From NCBI GenBank assembly GCA_963575745.1, contig CAUYUJ010002113.1:582501-607500 (forward strand): a stretch of 25,000 bases of DNA, given 5' to 3'. Positions 9,041 through 17,119 of this stretch are shown piece by piece. A model generated the notes under the pieces. It was not told where the DNA came from. It saw only the letters and a list, made by a program, of their open reading frames with translations, and did no database searches. The position numbers were made by a program, and so were the translations under genes. The stretch's first letter is position 1. The number at the start of each line of letters is the position of its first letter. This DNA comes from Prorocentrum cordatum. Lineage: Eukaryota; Sar; Dinophyceae; Prorocentrales; Prorocentraceae.

Positions 9041-9508
9041 ATGGGAACTGAGCAGTCCAGAGCCTGCCCCAAAACTGCAGACTTGGGAACTGCATCAGAA
9101 GGAGAGAACAGCTTACTTTTAGCACTCTGCTCCAGCTTCGCCACGAGCAGGCAATCCCTGACGGGTCTGAATGGAAAAGGTTCCTGGGCGGCCCGCGCCT
9201 TTCCCTGGGATCAGCTTTCCATCCCGAATTCTTTCTTGGCGGTCCTGCGGCCAAGGGAGGGCCCGGAGAACCCGACAACGACGAAAAAGCGCAAGAGCCT
9301 GCTTGCCCTCCAGAGACGACGCCGACGGGCACCACCACCATCTGGAACTGCGCCAGAAAGCATGATTTGTACCAGAAGGTCTGGACACCTTCCCTGGCAC
9401 CGGGTTCTCGTCCCGGGTCGTTTGTGGAGGGTCCCGAAGCCTGGCGAGTGTCCCAACATGTCGAAAACCTCGAATGTTAGCCAGCGTGGACCCCAAACAG
9501 GGATTGCT
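9041..9508. other. Imperfect internal duplication, no confident gene
   Basis: A block starting GGAACTGC-ATCAGAA near 9086 is echoed by GGAACTGC-GCCAGAA near 9343, and CCTTTCCCTGG near 9201 by CCTTCCCTGG near 9391. This suggests an old duplication with a spacing near 250 bp. A plus-strand frame is open from 9041 to 9544 (167 codons) and a minus-strand frame overlaps it. Neither has coding-like codon use or a known domain. Confidence 0.3.
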
Positions 9509-9622
9509 GCAATCTATGCGGTGCGGTCTGGGTGGTGCACTTAATTTCTGTTCGCAATGAGTTGTCCACTCCACTGCTCGCGTAAACATCCCACCCACCC
9601 ACCCGCAACTTGGTTTGCAAAA
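9509..9622 (+). repeat. Dispersed repeat family R4, copy A
   Basis: This aligns with 11145-11267 in the same orientation. Shared features are GCAATCTA, repeated GGTGGTGCA, and a 38-base near-identical end made of AAACATCCCACCCACCCACC then CGCAACTTGGTTTGCAAAA. On the minus strand both copies keep the peptide FANQVAGGWVGCL in frame, which could be a coding relic or simply follow from the DNA identity. Confidence 0.75.
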
Positions 9623-9661
9623 TCTCTTAAGACCATGACGGTGGGTACCAAATGGCACTTG

Positions 9662-9911
9662 GCAACGACAGCGACGCCGACCACGACAGCGACAACGACG
9701 ACGACGCCGCCGACAACGACTACGACGACACCGACGACGTCTCCTACGACTTCGACGACGCCGACAACGACGACGACGACGACGACACCGACGACGACGA
9801 CGACGCCGACGCCGACGACAACGACGACGATGACAACGACGACGACGACAACGACGACGACGACGACGACAACGACGACAGCGACGACGACGACGACGAC
9901 GTCAACGACGC

Positions 9912-9944
<33 letters not shown>

Positions 9945-10190
9945 CGGCGACGACGACGACGCCGACGTCGACGACGACGACGAAGACGACGACGACGCCG
10001 ACGCCGACGACGAAAACGACGACGACGTCGCCAACGAAGACGACGACGAGGGAGGAGGGACGACGACGACGGCGACAACGACGACAACGATGACAACGAC
10101 GAGGGAAGAGGGAGGACGGCGACGACACGAACGACGAAGAAGGAGGAAGGACGGCGACGCCGACGACGACAACGACGAGGGAAGAGGGAA

Positions 10191-10225
<35 letters not shown>

Positions 10226-10449
10226 CGACGAAATAGGAGGAACGACGACGAGACGCCGACGACGACGACGACGACGACGAGGGAGGAGGAGGGAGGACAA
10301 GGACGGCGACAACGACGACGGAAACGACCACGACGCCAAAGAGGACGACGACGACGAACACGAGGAAAGACAGAGGACGACGTAGGTGACGACGACGACG
10401 ACGACGCGGGAGGAGGGAGGACGGCGACGACGACGACGACGACGACGCA
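9662..10449 (+). repeat. Long degenerate GAC array
   Basis: About 790 bp of GAC-based triplets. Perfect stretches alternate with GCC, AAC, GAA and GGGAGGAGG interruptions, more eroded toward the right. The periodicity makes all six frames open (poly-Asp, poly-Thr, poly-Arg, poly-Val, poly-Ser). The large open frames at 9541-10732 are therefore not evidence of genes. Confidence 0.95.
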
Positions 10450-10459
10450 AGAGAGCGCG

Positions 10460-10945
10460 CGCACGCTTTTGTTGAAACTCCGTGTTGCGAAACCTTCTGT
10501 TGTTGTAGGTTTTTTGGACACACGATTTTGAAATCCTTCCGAAACCGATGGGTTTTGAAGGATTTCGGCATACGCGCGCGACGACGCGCGCGTCAGCACT
10601 GCGTCCCATTTTTTGCAGAGGATTCTCGCGACGGCACAAGCGCAAGGGCGTTCGACTGATTTCGACATGCGCGCGCGCGAAGCCCGTTTGGTAGCACTTT
10701 GTGAAAATCTTGAAAAAAACCTCTGGTTTCATTCAGATTTCGCAAGAGCTTGCGCATAAGCTTTTTTAGCAAATCAGTGTTGCGAAAACTTGTGCTTTGT
10801 TAGTTTTTTGGAAACTCGATTGCGAAATCCTTCCGACACCAAATGTTTTTGAAGGATTTCGGCATGCGCGCGCGACGACGCGCGCGTGCGCAGTTCGTCC
10901 CATTTTTTGAAAGGAATTCGTGAAAAATCTTATGTTAGAGCAAAA
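10460..10945 (+). repeat. Satellite with ~295-bp period, first block
   Basis: GTTGCGAAA at 10484 recurs at 10779, and GAAGGATTTCGGCAT near 10557 recurs at 10851, giving a period of 294-295 bp. Each monomer has A/T-rich parts and a hairpin-prone core of the form GCGCGCG-ACGAC-GCGCGCG. Within a monomer, a second TTCGACATGCGCGCG segment suggests an older half-length unit. Further diverged material is at 11566-11890. Confidence 0.75.
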
Positions 10946-11144
10946 AATGTCCCTGCGTATTGTTTTTTAGAAGGGAACCTCAAGGGGGCCGATACCGGCC
11001 CCCCTGGGACAGGGTAAATTCATATTTAGGATGGACATGTGGTCATAATCATAAATGATTTACATATCCGAAAGGGGGGCAGAGAACGCCGGGGGGGGGG
11101 GTAGAGTCTATTTATTTTCTTTTTAGAAAGGAGAATCAATGTGA

Positions 11145-11267
11145 GGCAATCTAGGTGGTGCAATCCGTGTGGTGCAATGTGGTGCAAAATGAATTTTACA
11201 AACGAGCTGATCAATTCCATACTCTTGCAAACATCCCACCCACCCACCCGCAACTTGGTTTGCAAAA
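11145..11267 (+). repeat. Dispersed repeat family R4, copy B
   Basis: This is the second copy of the repeat at 9509-9622. It sits in the interval between the two satellite blocks and may have arrived there as an insertion. The rest of 10946-11565 holds a short GC-rich hairpin (GGGGGCCG-ATA-CCGGCCCCC, near 10986) and an 11-G run near 11090, but no supported gene. Confidence 0.75.
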
Positions 11268-11565
11268 CCCATGCGGCGGCGATTGCGATGAGCGCTCGGC
11301 GTTGGCTGGTGCATCTCTGCGGTCGCGCTAGCCCGCGGATGCTCGCGCGCACAGCGGCCAGCTAGTTTTGGCGCGACCGACGCGGCCGCGGTGGCGCTGG
11401 GAGTCGGTGACTTGGGCGGGCGAGGTATCATGGCGACGCCGACAACGGTAGACACGATTATCAGAGTAGCGATGATGTGACGATGGTGGCGATGACGACG
11501 GCAAGGCCAATGACGGCACCGATGTTGATCACGCCCGCTGATAACGATGACGATGTCCTCGCGTC

Positions 11566-11890
11566 GGCGATGCAAGTTTTTGAAAAAAAGTTCGACATGC
11601 GCGCGCGGCCGACGCGCGCGAGTGGCCCGCGTGGCATTATTTGACACGGATCGTACCCCTCAGGAACGCGGGCAACGGCGTTCGAATAACTTCGACATGC
11701 GGCGCGAGAGGCCCGTTTGGCATGACTTGATGGACATGTTCAACAAACTATGGTTTTCTGCAAGATTCGCAATAGCACGGACGCAGACTTTTTTGAAAAC
11801 CCGTGTTGTGAGAGCATGTTTTTAGTTAACAAGTACGTGTTCGCGACACTCGCTTTGGAAGTCCTTGCGAAACCTAAGGTTTTTGAAAAA
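11566..11890 (+). repeat. Satellite with ~295-bp period, diverged block
   Basis: This keeps the order of blocks of the 10460-10945 monomers: TTTTTGAAAAA, TTCGACATGCGCGCG, ACGCGCGCG, GAGGCCCGTTTGGCA and CCGTGTTG, then TTGCGAAACC and GGTTTTTGAA. It has many more substitutions. It runs directly into the GCAAT-type array. Confidence 0.6.
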
Positions 11891-12232
11891 CAGTGCGAAA
11901 CAATGCAAAACAATCAATCAAGGACACGCAAGGCAAAACAATGCAATACAATGCAATGCAATGCAAAGCACCGCAAACCAATGCAACACAATGAAAGCGA
12001 TGCAACGCAATGCAAACATACATGACTGTGCAATGCGATGCAACGCAACGCACTGCAACGCAACCACATGAAATGGAATGAAATGCAATGCAATGCAATG
12101 CTATGCACAGCAATGCAATGCAATGCAATGCAAAGCACTGCAACGCACTGCAATGCAAAGCAATGACAAGCAATGCAACGCAATGGAAAGCAACGAAAAG
12201 CTATGCAACGCAATGCAAAGCAACGCGGCGAC
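11888..12232 (+). repeat. Degenerate GCAAT pentanucleotide array
   Basis: Units of GCAAT, GCAAC, GCAAA and GAAAT recur with a dominant 5-bp spacing for about 345 bp. Because 5 is not a multiple of 3, the repeating translations (for example Cys-Asn-Ala-Met-Gln) appear in all frames on a strand. That marks them as artefacts. Confidence 0.9.
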
Positions 12233-12356
12233 AGGCGGCGACAAGCCTGTCGGATCGCCACTGGGGCCCAGCGGCGACGGCGGCGACGGGCGGCGACGAT
12301 CCGGTCGGACCGCCACAGAACACAGGTACCCTAGTAGACAAAAAATAAATACTGGT

Positions 12357-12491
12357 AGTGTCTATCTTTGGTGCGCGCCTGCTATGGCGAAGCCGCAGCG
12401 CATCTGAGTCGGAGCGCGCGAAACGCGAGTCTATTTTTATGTTGCTTTGATATGCAATTCGTGTGACCAAATGAAAACAGACACGTGACAC

Positions 12492-12531
<40 letters not shown>

Positions 12532-12736
12532 TGTTATCACAAGTAGATACGGAAACAGCTTTTCATGAAAAGTAGACACTAATAGACACGCTTCTTAGTT
12601 TAAAAAAGATACGCATTGCAATTTCCTTGAGTTGCACATAGAAACTCATCAAAACACATAGAAACTGGTTCGAAAAAATAGATACTGATGGATTCGGCGC
12701 GCGCCGAATTCTTGGCCGCGCCCAAAAATAGACACT
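12357..12736. mobile_element. Candidate AT-rich MITE with sub-terminal repeats
   Basis: The left end AGTGTCTATCTTTGG then TGCGCGCC pairs with the right end GGCCGCGCCC then AAAAATAGACACT, inverted, at about 20 of 22 positions. The 380-bp body is far more AT-rich than the window and carries several copies of TAGA(C/T)AC. It also holds the AT array at 12492-12532 and a perfect 18-bp palindrome at 12692-12709 (ATTCGGCGC-GCGCCGAAT). I see no target duplication. Confidence 0.5.
12492..12532. repeat. AT dinucleotide array
   Basis: About 20 AT units with one G interruption, inside the candidate AT-rich element. Confidence 0.95.
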
Positions 12737-12776
12737 CCCAACTCCGCTGAAACTCGGGAGGTTAAAAGATTGGGTG

Positions 12777-13395
12777 GTTCCCTAGGGATTCCTAAGGGTT
12801 CCCGAAGGATTCCTAGGGATTCCCTAAGGATTCCCTCGGGATTCCGAAGTGTTCTTGAAGGCTCGCTGAAGGATTCCCAGAGGATTCCGAAAGATCCCCG
12901 AGGGATTCCTGAGGATTCCTTATAGGGATTCCTACAGATTTCCCTTTGCTTTCCTGAAGGTTTCCCCTATATGTTTGCAAAGGATTCCCCAGGGATTCCT
13001 GAGGATTCCTAGCGGATTCTTAAAGATTCCTTACGGATTCCGAAGGATTCCCTAAGGATTCCCTAGGGATTCCTAAGGATTCCAAGGGATTCCAATGTAT
13101 TCCTTAGGGGGTCCTAAGGATTGCCAAGGGATTCCATAGGATTCGCTCGGGATTGCTCCTGATTTCCTAAGATTTCCAAACGCTTCCTGAGGATTTCTTA
13201 GCATTCCCTAGGGATTCCTAAGGATTCCCAAAAAGATTCCTCAGAATTCCTGAAGGATTCAATAATGATTCTCATAGGATTTCTTAGGATACCCGAAAGA
13301 TTCCCTTCGGGATTCCCTCAGGGTACCCGAAAGATTCCCTAAGGATTCCCTCGGGATTCCGAAGGATTCCTCAAGGACTCCTACGGATTCTCTAC
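12777..13395 (+). repeat. Degenerate GGATTCC minisatellite
   Basis: More than forty units built on GGATTCC are joined by spacers such as CTAG, CTAA, TGA or CGAA. The usual spacing is 10-13 bp and there are many point changes. CCTAGG-like and CTAAGG-like junctions are locally palindromic. No open frame of note crosses it. Confidence 0.9.
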
Positions 13396-13463
13396 GCATC
13401 CTCCCTTCTCCTCAGTCCTACTCATGGTGGTGGGGAAAATTGGCCCATCAGCTGTCGCGATTT

Positions 13464-13544
13464 TAGGGGGCCACATGCGAACCCTACCCCTACCCCCCAC
13501 GATTCCTGAGGGGGGTAGGGGTAGGGTTCGCATGTGGCCCCCTA
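13464..13544. other. Perfect 35-bp inverted repeat with 11-base loop
   Basis: Arms 13464-13498 and 13510-13544 are exact reverse complements around an 11-base spacer. The arms contain ACCCTACCCCTACCCCCC and its complement, a short run of telomere-like (C3-4TA) units, so the G-rich strand could also form a quadruplex. The lack of any mismatch in a region of decayed repeats suggests recent origin or maintenance. Confidence 0.9.
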
Positions 13545-13629
13545 GATGTCCCTGCGCCGCCTGGCCGACGCCGACGACGGCGCCGGCGGCCGACGGCCGA
13601 CGACCGACGGAGGCCGGGCCGACGGGGAG

Positions 13630-13786
13630 GGCCGCTGCCGGCTGCCGCCTGGAACGGCCGGAACAGCGCGATGCCTTCCGTGAGGGCCTCGCGCGCGCGC
13701 GCGGCGCACGAGGCCGCCGAATGCCAGACGAGGTCGCAGGGATTCCCGCGCGGAGAGCGAGCCGTGAAGGATGCAGGGTCGAGGTG
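13630..13786 (-). other. Exon-like segment, product unknown
   Basis: Read on the minus strand, a pyrimidine-rich stretch ending CCCTCCCCAG (13787 and leftward in sense) precedes an open frame. Its codons end in G or C almost throughout. Peptides include HLDPASFTARSPRGNPCDLV and REALTEGIALFRPFQAAAG. The varied residues and codon bias make it one of the better exon candidates, and a splice acceptor at 13787-13788 is plausible. I find no domain, and the 3' boundary is unclear. The opposite strand is also open. Confidence 0.25.
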
Positions 13787-13886
13787 CTGGGGAGGGGGAG
13801 GGCCCGGGACGGGCAGGGAGGAGGACCAGGGGGGGAGGGCCAGGCGGCCGGGAGAGAGGCCAGAGGAGCGACGACGGAGAGGCGAG

Positions 13887-13995
13887 GGGGAACGACAGGA
13901 TACCGACACCGCCACTGCCCGGACCTCTCCCAAAGGTGCGCTCCGACAGGATGTTCCAGGAGCAGCTCACCGTGGCCGCGAGGGCTCTCCAGGAC
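13887..13995 (+). other. Coding-like fragment, first member of a paralogous pair
   Basis: This DNA aligns with 14455-14566 in the same orientation. Shared blocks include GGGGGAAC, ATACCGA-ACCGC and CCCGGACCT. The plus frame reads VRSDRMFQEQLTVAARALQ, with mostly G/C third positions. The aligned frame of the partner keeps V-S-D, F and AARA. Similarity in both DNA and protein suggests a duplicated gene fragment or transposon coding relic. Its family is not recognised. Confidence 0.3.
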
Positions 13996-14076
13996 GAGCA
14001 GCGGCATCGGTATCACTCATCCTCTGTGGGCGAAGGGGGGGGATGGAGGACGACGGCGGCGAAGACGACCGACAAT

Positions 14077-14215
14077 TTGGACGCATGGGTACGATGCCCA
14101 CCAACACATAGTCCACCACCGACAGGGGCCGCTGCTGGGCAGCCGGCCCCGTCTTGAATGTACAACGCCCACGGCAATGCCGACATCGACCCCTGTTCAC
14201 AATGGACAGGAACGG
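14077..14215 (+). mobile_element. Degraded relative of the 17-211 element
   Basis: The order TGGACGC, ATGGGTACGATGCCCA, GGCCGCTGCTGGGCAG-CCGGCC, AATGGACAGGAA follows that of the element at 17-211, with gaps and substitutions. The right terminal repeat is not recognisable. It is best read as a decayed copy. Confidence 0.4.
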
Positions 14216-14454
14216 ATGTCTCGGGGAGACGTAAGACTCGGGTTTGGGAGTCTCGGGTTGGCCTCAAGGGCCGTCAGGAAAATGACGTGACCCAATTTGA
14301 AATGTGGCGCGAACTCCCGCTGCAAACATCCCACAACAACAGGACCGTCAACATAACATCCAGGACGGGCCCGTCAAAAGGCGCCAGCAAATTCGAGTTC
14401 GGGCGATCTCGAGTCTTATGTTTCCCCGACTGTCGATCTTCGTGCCCCCGTTCT

Positions 14455-14566
14455 TGGGGGAACCGAGAAATACCGATACCGCTGCTCCCCGGACCTGCCC
14501 TGGGGTGAGTTCTGACCAGAACTTCGAAGCGACTTCAGCGGAGGCGGCGAGAGCCTCCCAGGTGGC
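14455..14566 (+). other. Coding-like fragment, second member of a paralogous pair
   Basis: This is the partner of 13887-13995. The plus frame reads GVSSDQNFEATSAEAARASQ and continues VAQGWENEGR. About half of 22 aligned residues match the first copy. No domain is recognised. The surrounding 14216-14880 otherwise shows no supported gene. Confidence 0.25.
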
Positions 14567-14886
14567 CCAAGGGTGGGAAAACGAGGGAAGGGTAGCGGTA
14601 TGTAAGGAGCCGAACTCTATACACCGACTCCTGTGTCTGGCCTCACACTGAATCTCGCACAGGAAAACGGATCCTGGTATATACGGGATCCTGGTGTATG
14701 CATTCTTCGCTGTCTCCCCGGGAAAGCGGCGGCAAAAAGTTATGCACCACGCCACCCCGACGTCGCCCCCGACCCTCACAAAAGAGTCCTGGGATCGAAC
14801 AACCGCCCACCACTGGTAATGTATATGCTCAAGTTTCCGAGTATGGGAACCTCCTCCTCCTCCTGAGGTGCTGGTGCGCTCCCTGC

Positions 14887-15136
14887 CTTTGTGGGCCCCG
14901 GAAACGGCAGGGCCGTTTTTTCACCGTTTCCACAAAAAAATGTCCCTTTTAAAATGGAAACAGTAAAAAAACGGCGACCGGAAACGGCCAAAAAACGGCT
15001 CCAGGATTGGAACCGGAGCCGGAACCGGTCAAACAACGGCGACGGAACCGGTAAAAAAGCGGCGTTGGAACCGGCAAAAAAAACTGCAAAGCGGAACCGG
15101 TAAAAAAACGGCCCTGTCGTTTCCAGGGCCCACTAA
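14887..15136. mobile_element. TIR transposon (~250 bp) with likely 9-bp target duplication
   Basis: The left end GTGGGCCCCGGAAACGGCAG, followed by GGCCGTTTTTTCACCG, pairs with the inverted right end over about 41 bp with few mismatches. The direct repeat GCTCCCTGC flanks it at 14878-14886 and 15137-15145. Inside are about seven tandem-like copies of a 20-25 bp unit of the form GGAACCGG-TAAAAAA-CGGC. Long terminal repeats with a 9-bp duplication fit Mutator-like elements, while 8-bp hAT insertion is an alternative. It encodes no transposase. Confidence 0.75.
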
Positions 15137-15281
15137 GCTCCCTGCTCCCCGTGCACGGCGGCGGCGCGCTTTCGCCCGCGAGCCGCCGCCCGCCGAGAGT
15201 GCGCGCCCGCGGTGCGGGCGCCGCACGGAGCCCGCGCGCCGGCGGGCCCTCCTCGCCCCACCTCGGCGCGAGGGCAAGGGA

Positions 15282-15330
15282 GGAGGAGGAGGAGGAGGAG
15301 GAGGAGGAGGAGGAGGAGGAGGAGGAGGGA
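15282..15330 (+). repeat. GGA array
   Basis: About 16 GGA triplets, purine on the plus strand, followed about 200 bp later by a long CCT array of opposite polarity. Confidence 0.9.
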
Positions 15331-15535
15331 GAGGAGAGACGGAGAGGTTCTGGTGAGGCAATCGGGTCGACGAAACGGGTGAGCCAGGCGACCTTTCTGG
15401 TCGGGGCTGTGGCGCTGGCCGGGCGGAGCGGGGGCAGACGGAGCCAGGGGCGCGCCTCCTCCTCCGCCGCCGCCTCCTCCTGTTGTTTTGACTCCCCCCT
15501 CCGTTACCTCCGTCTACCCCTCCTCCCCGTCCTCC

Positions 15536-15752
15536 TCCCCCTCCTACTCCTCCTCCTCCTCCTCCTCCTCCTCCTCCTCAATCCTCCTCCTCCTCCTCAA
15601 TCCTCCTCCTCCTCAATCCTCCTCCTCCTCCTCGATTCTCCTCCTCCTCCTCCTCATCCTCCTCCTCCTCGATCCTCCTCCTCCTCCTCCTCATCATCAT
15701 CCTCATCCTCCTCCTCCTCCTCCTCACTCCTCCTCCTCTTCTTGCTCCCTCC
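15536..15752 (+). repeat. Interrupted CCT array
   Basis: Blocks of CTC/CCT triplets are separated by CAAT, CGAT and CATCAT interruptions that recur (TCCTCAATCCTCC), suggesting secondary duplication of larger blocks. Low complexity in all frames. Confidence 0.9.
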
Positions 15753-15794
15753 TCTACAAGGAAAGAGAACTGCCGCTATACGCATAACATTTCA

Positions 15795-15935
15795 GAGGTC
15801 CGCACGGACTTCTTGGATCTGCGCTGGGCCCCAACCTGGCGCGCTCCGCGCGTCCGCGAGGGGGGCCCAGCACCGATCCAAGAGATCCGCGCGGAGCTCC
15901 GAAAATTTACTATGCTTATGCGGTTGTTGCTCCTG
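15795..15935. mobile_element. Fold-back element, copy B
   Basis: The left arm (GTCCGCACGGACTTCTTGG then ATCTGCGCTGGGCCCC) and the right arm (GGGCCCAGCACCGATCC then AAGAGATCCGCGCGGAGC) are imperfect inverted copies. Both arms align with those of 2901-3092. The right arm extends through TATGCTTATGCGGTTG in the way the outer arms of copy A do. Confidence 0.6.
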
Positions 15936-15979
15936 GACCGTCATTAGGCGGACGCAACATATGCACCTACTCACACCGT

Positions 15980-16035
15980 TCTTGGACTCAGGATGGGCCC
16001 TGGCCTGGATCGGCGTGTGTATGTGTGTGCGCAGT
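15980..16035 (+). repeat. Dispersed repeat family R1, copy C (partial)
   Basis: This contains CAGGATGGGCCCTGGCCTGG then ATCGGCGTGTG and a TG tract ending GTGCGCAG, in the same order as copies A and B. It lacks the CCACGAGGGCG end. A TTCTTCTCGCC block after it resembles sequence near 3957. Confidence 0.55.
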
Positions 16036-16214
16036 TCTTCTCGCCAGCTGCTCCTCTTTGTTTTGAGCTGTTTTTTTGGTTCTCTCTCTCTCTCTCTCGC
16101 GTTGTGAAGGTGAGCAGGCCACTCCTGGGAGACTGTCGCGGGAACGGCTCAGGGCCATCAACAGCAACCTGGATGGAGGGGCAACCAGGCCGGAGCACGC
16201 CAAAGACAACGCAG

Positions 16215-16493
16215 GATCAAGCCCAGCCCGAATTGAGCGGTGTCAGGCCCGAGTGGGACGGCTTTCGACCGCGGATGTACGAGCGCCGATGCTGAACGTA
16301 ACCTCATGATCAAGCCCAGCCCGGATTGAGCGGGATCAGGCCCGAGTGGGACGGCTTTCGACCGCGGATGTACGAGCGCCGATGCTGAACGGAACTTCAG
16401 GATCAAGCCCAGCCCGGATTGAGCGGGATCAGGCCCGAGTGAGACGGCTTGCGACCGCGGACGTACGAGCGCCGGTGCTGAACGTGACCCTCC
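16215..16493 (+). repeat. Three tandem 93-bp repeats, a 31-codon period
   Basis: Copies start at 16215, 16308 and 16401 with GATCAAGCCCAGCCC and are mostly identical. The period is an exact multiple of three. The plus frame reads ARIERDQARVGRLSTADVRA in each unit, but a TGA interrupts the junction of copies 1 and 2. The minus frame is open through all three (within a frame at 16158-17030, with LGPDPAQSGLGLI repeated). Open minus frame and three-fold period suggest a past repeat protein, yet the adjoining CCT array inflates that frame. No domain is recognised. Confidence 0.75.
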
Positions 16494-16808
16494 AGAAGTT
16501 GCAGCCGAGTGTAGCAAAGGGGCCCCGAGGAAAACAGGTCCTGGATGCAGTTCAAGTGTTCGGGCTTCCGAGCCCACCCTGGGCCCCAGGACGGCCAAAA
16601 AACGGTTCTGGACGAGGGGCTGGTCCTGCGGCAAGCCCTGGGGCACAGGACCCGCTCCCCTCCGCAGAGGAACAGCACATCTGCATGTACGCAAACGTCC
16701 GGTTCTCGCCAGAGAGCGCCGCGTACGTTCGCGTTGAAGGTTTGGAGCACCTGCGCCTGGATGTTGACTGCGACTGAAGAGCGGGACGGAATGGCTTTCT
16801 CTGGTCTT

Positions 16809-16975
16809 CTCCCTCCTCCTCCTCCTCCTCCTCCTCCTCCTCCTCCTCATCCTCCCTGCTGCTGTCCTCCTCACTTCTCCTCTATGATTATTCCTCCCCT
16901 CCTGCTCCTCCTCCTCCTCCGCCTTCTCCTCCTCCGCCTCCTCCTCCTCCTCATCCTCCTCCTCCTCCCTTCTCC
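16809..16975 (+). repeat. Two CCT arrays with a short spacer
   Basis: CCT-rich blocks at 16809-16851 and 16898-16975 with GCCTTCTCC interruptions. They are low complexity in all frames. Confidence 0.9.
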
Positions 16976-17119
16976 TCGTGCTGCTGCTTAAGACGACGAA
17001 GAGCATGGGCACGACGAAGGTGGTGACCATTAGCGGACCAGCGACGGCCTCCCTTGGTAAAACGATGGGTTACGTTGCGCTGCCATCGGGTGCAGGTGGA
17101 GGCCTCCCCATGTGAGGCC

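Noticed and set aside
9541-10732. Open frames of 178-375 codons across the GAC array
   Set aside because: All six frames are open because the repeat unit is a stop-free triplet. Composition is Asp, Thr, Arg, Val or Ser runs.
11874-12348. Cys/Met/His-rich frames of up to 115 codons
   Set aside because: The 5-bp GCAAT period gives the same residues in every frame, so it is repeat-derived.
12492-12532. AT array as a TATA-type promoter
   Set aside because: It is a dinucleotide microsatellite inside a candidate transposon, with no supported gene downstream on either strand.
16158-17030. 290-codon minus-strand gene
   Set aside because: Its N-terminal third is Glu-rich translation of the CCT arrays. 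The 31-residue repeats are reported as a repeat and a finding instead.
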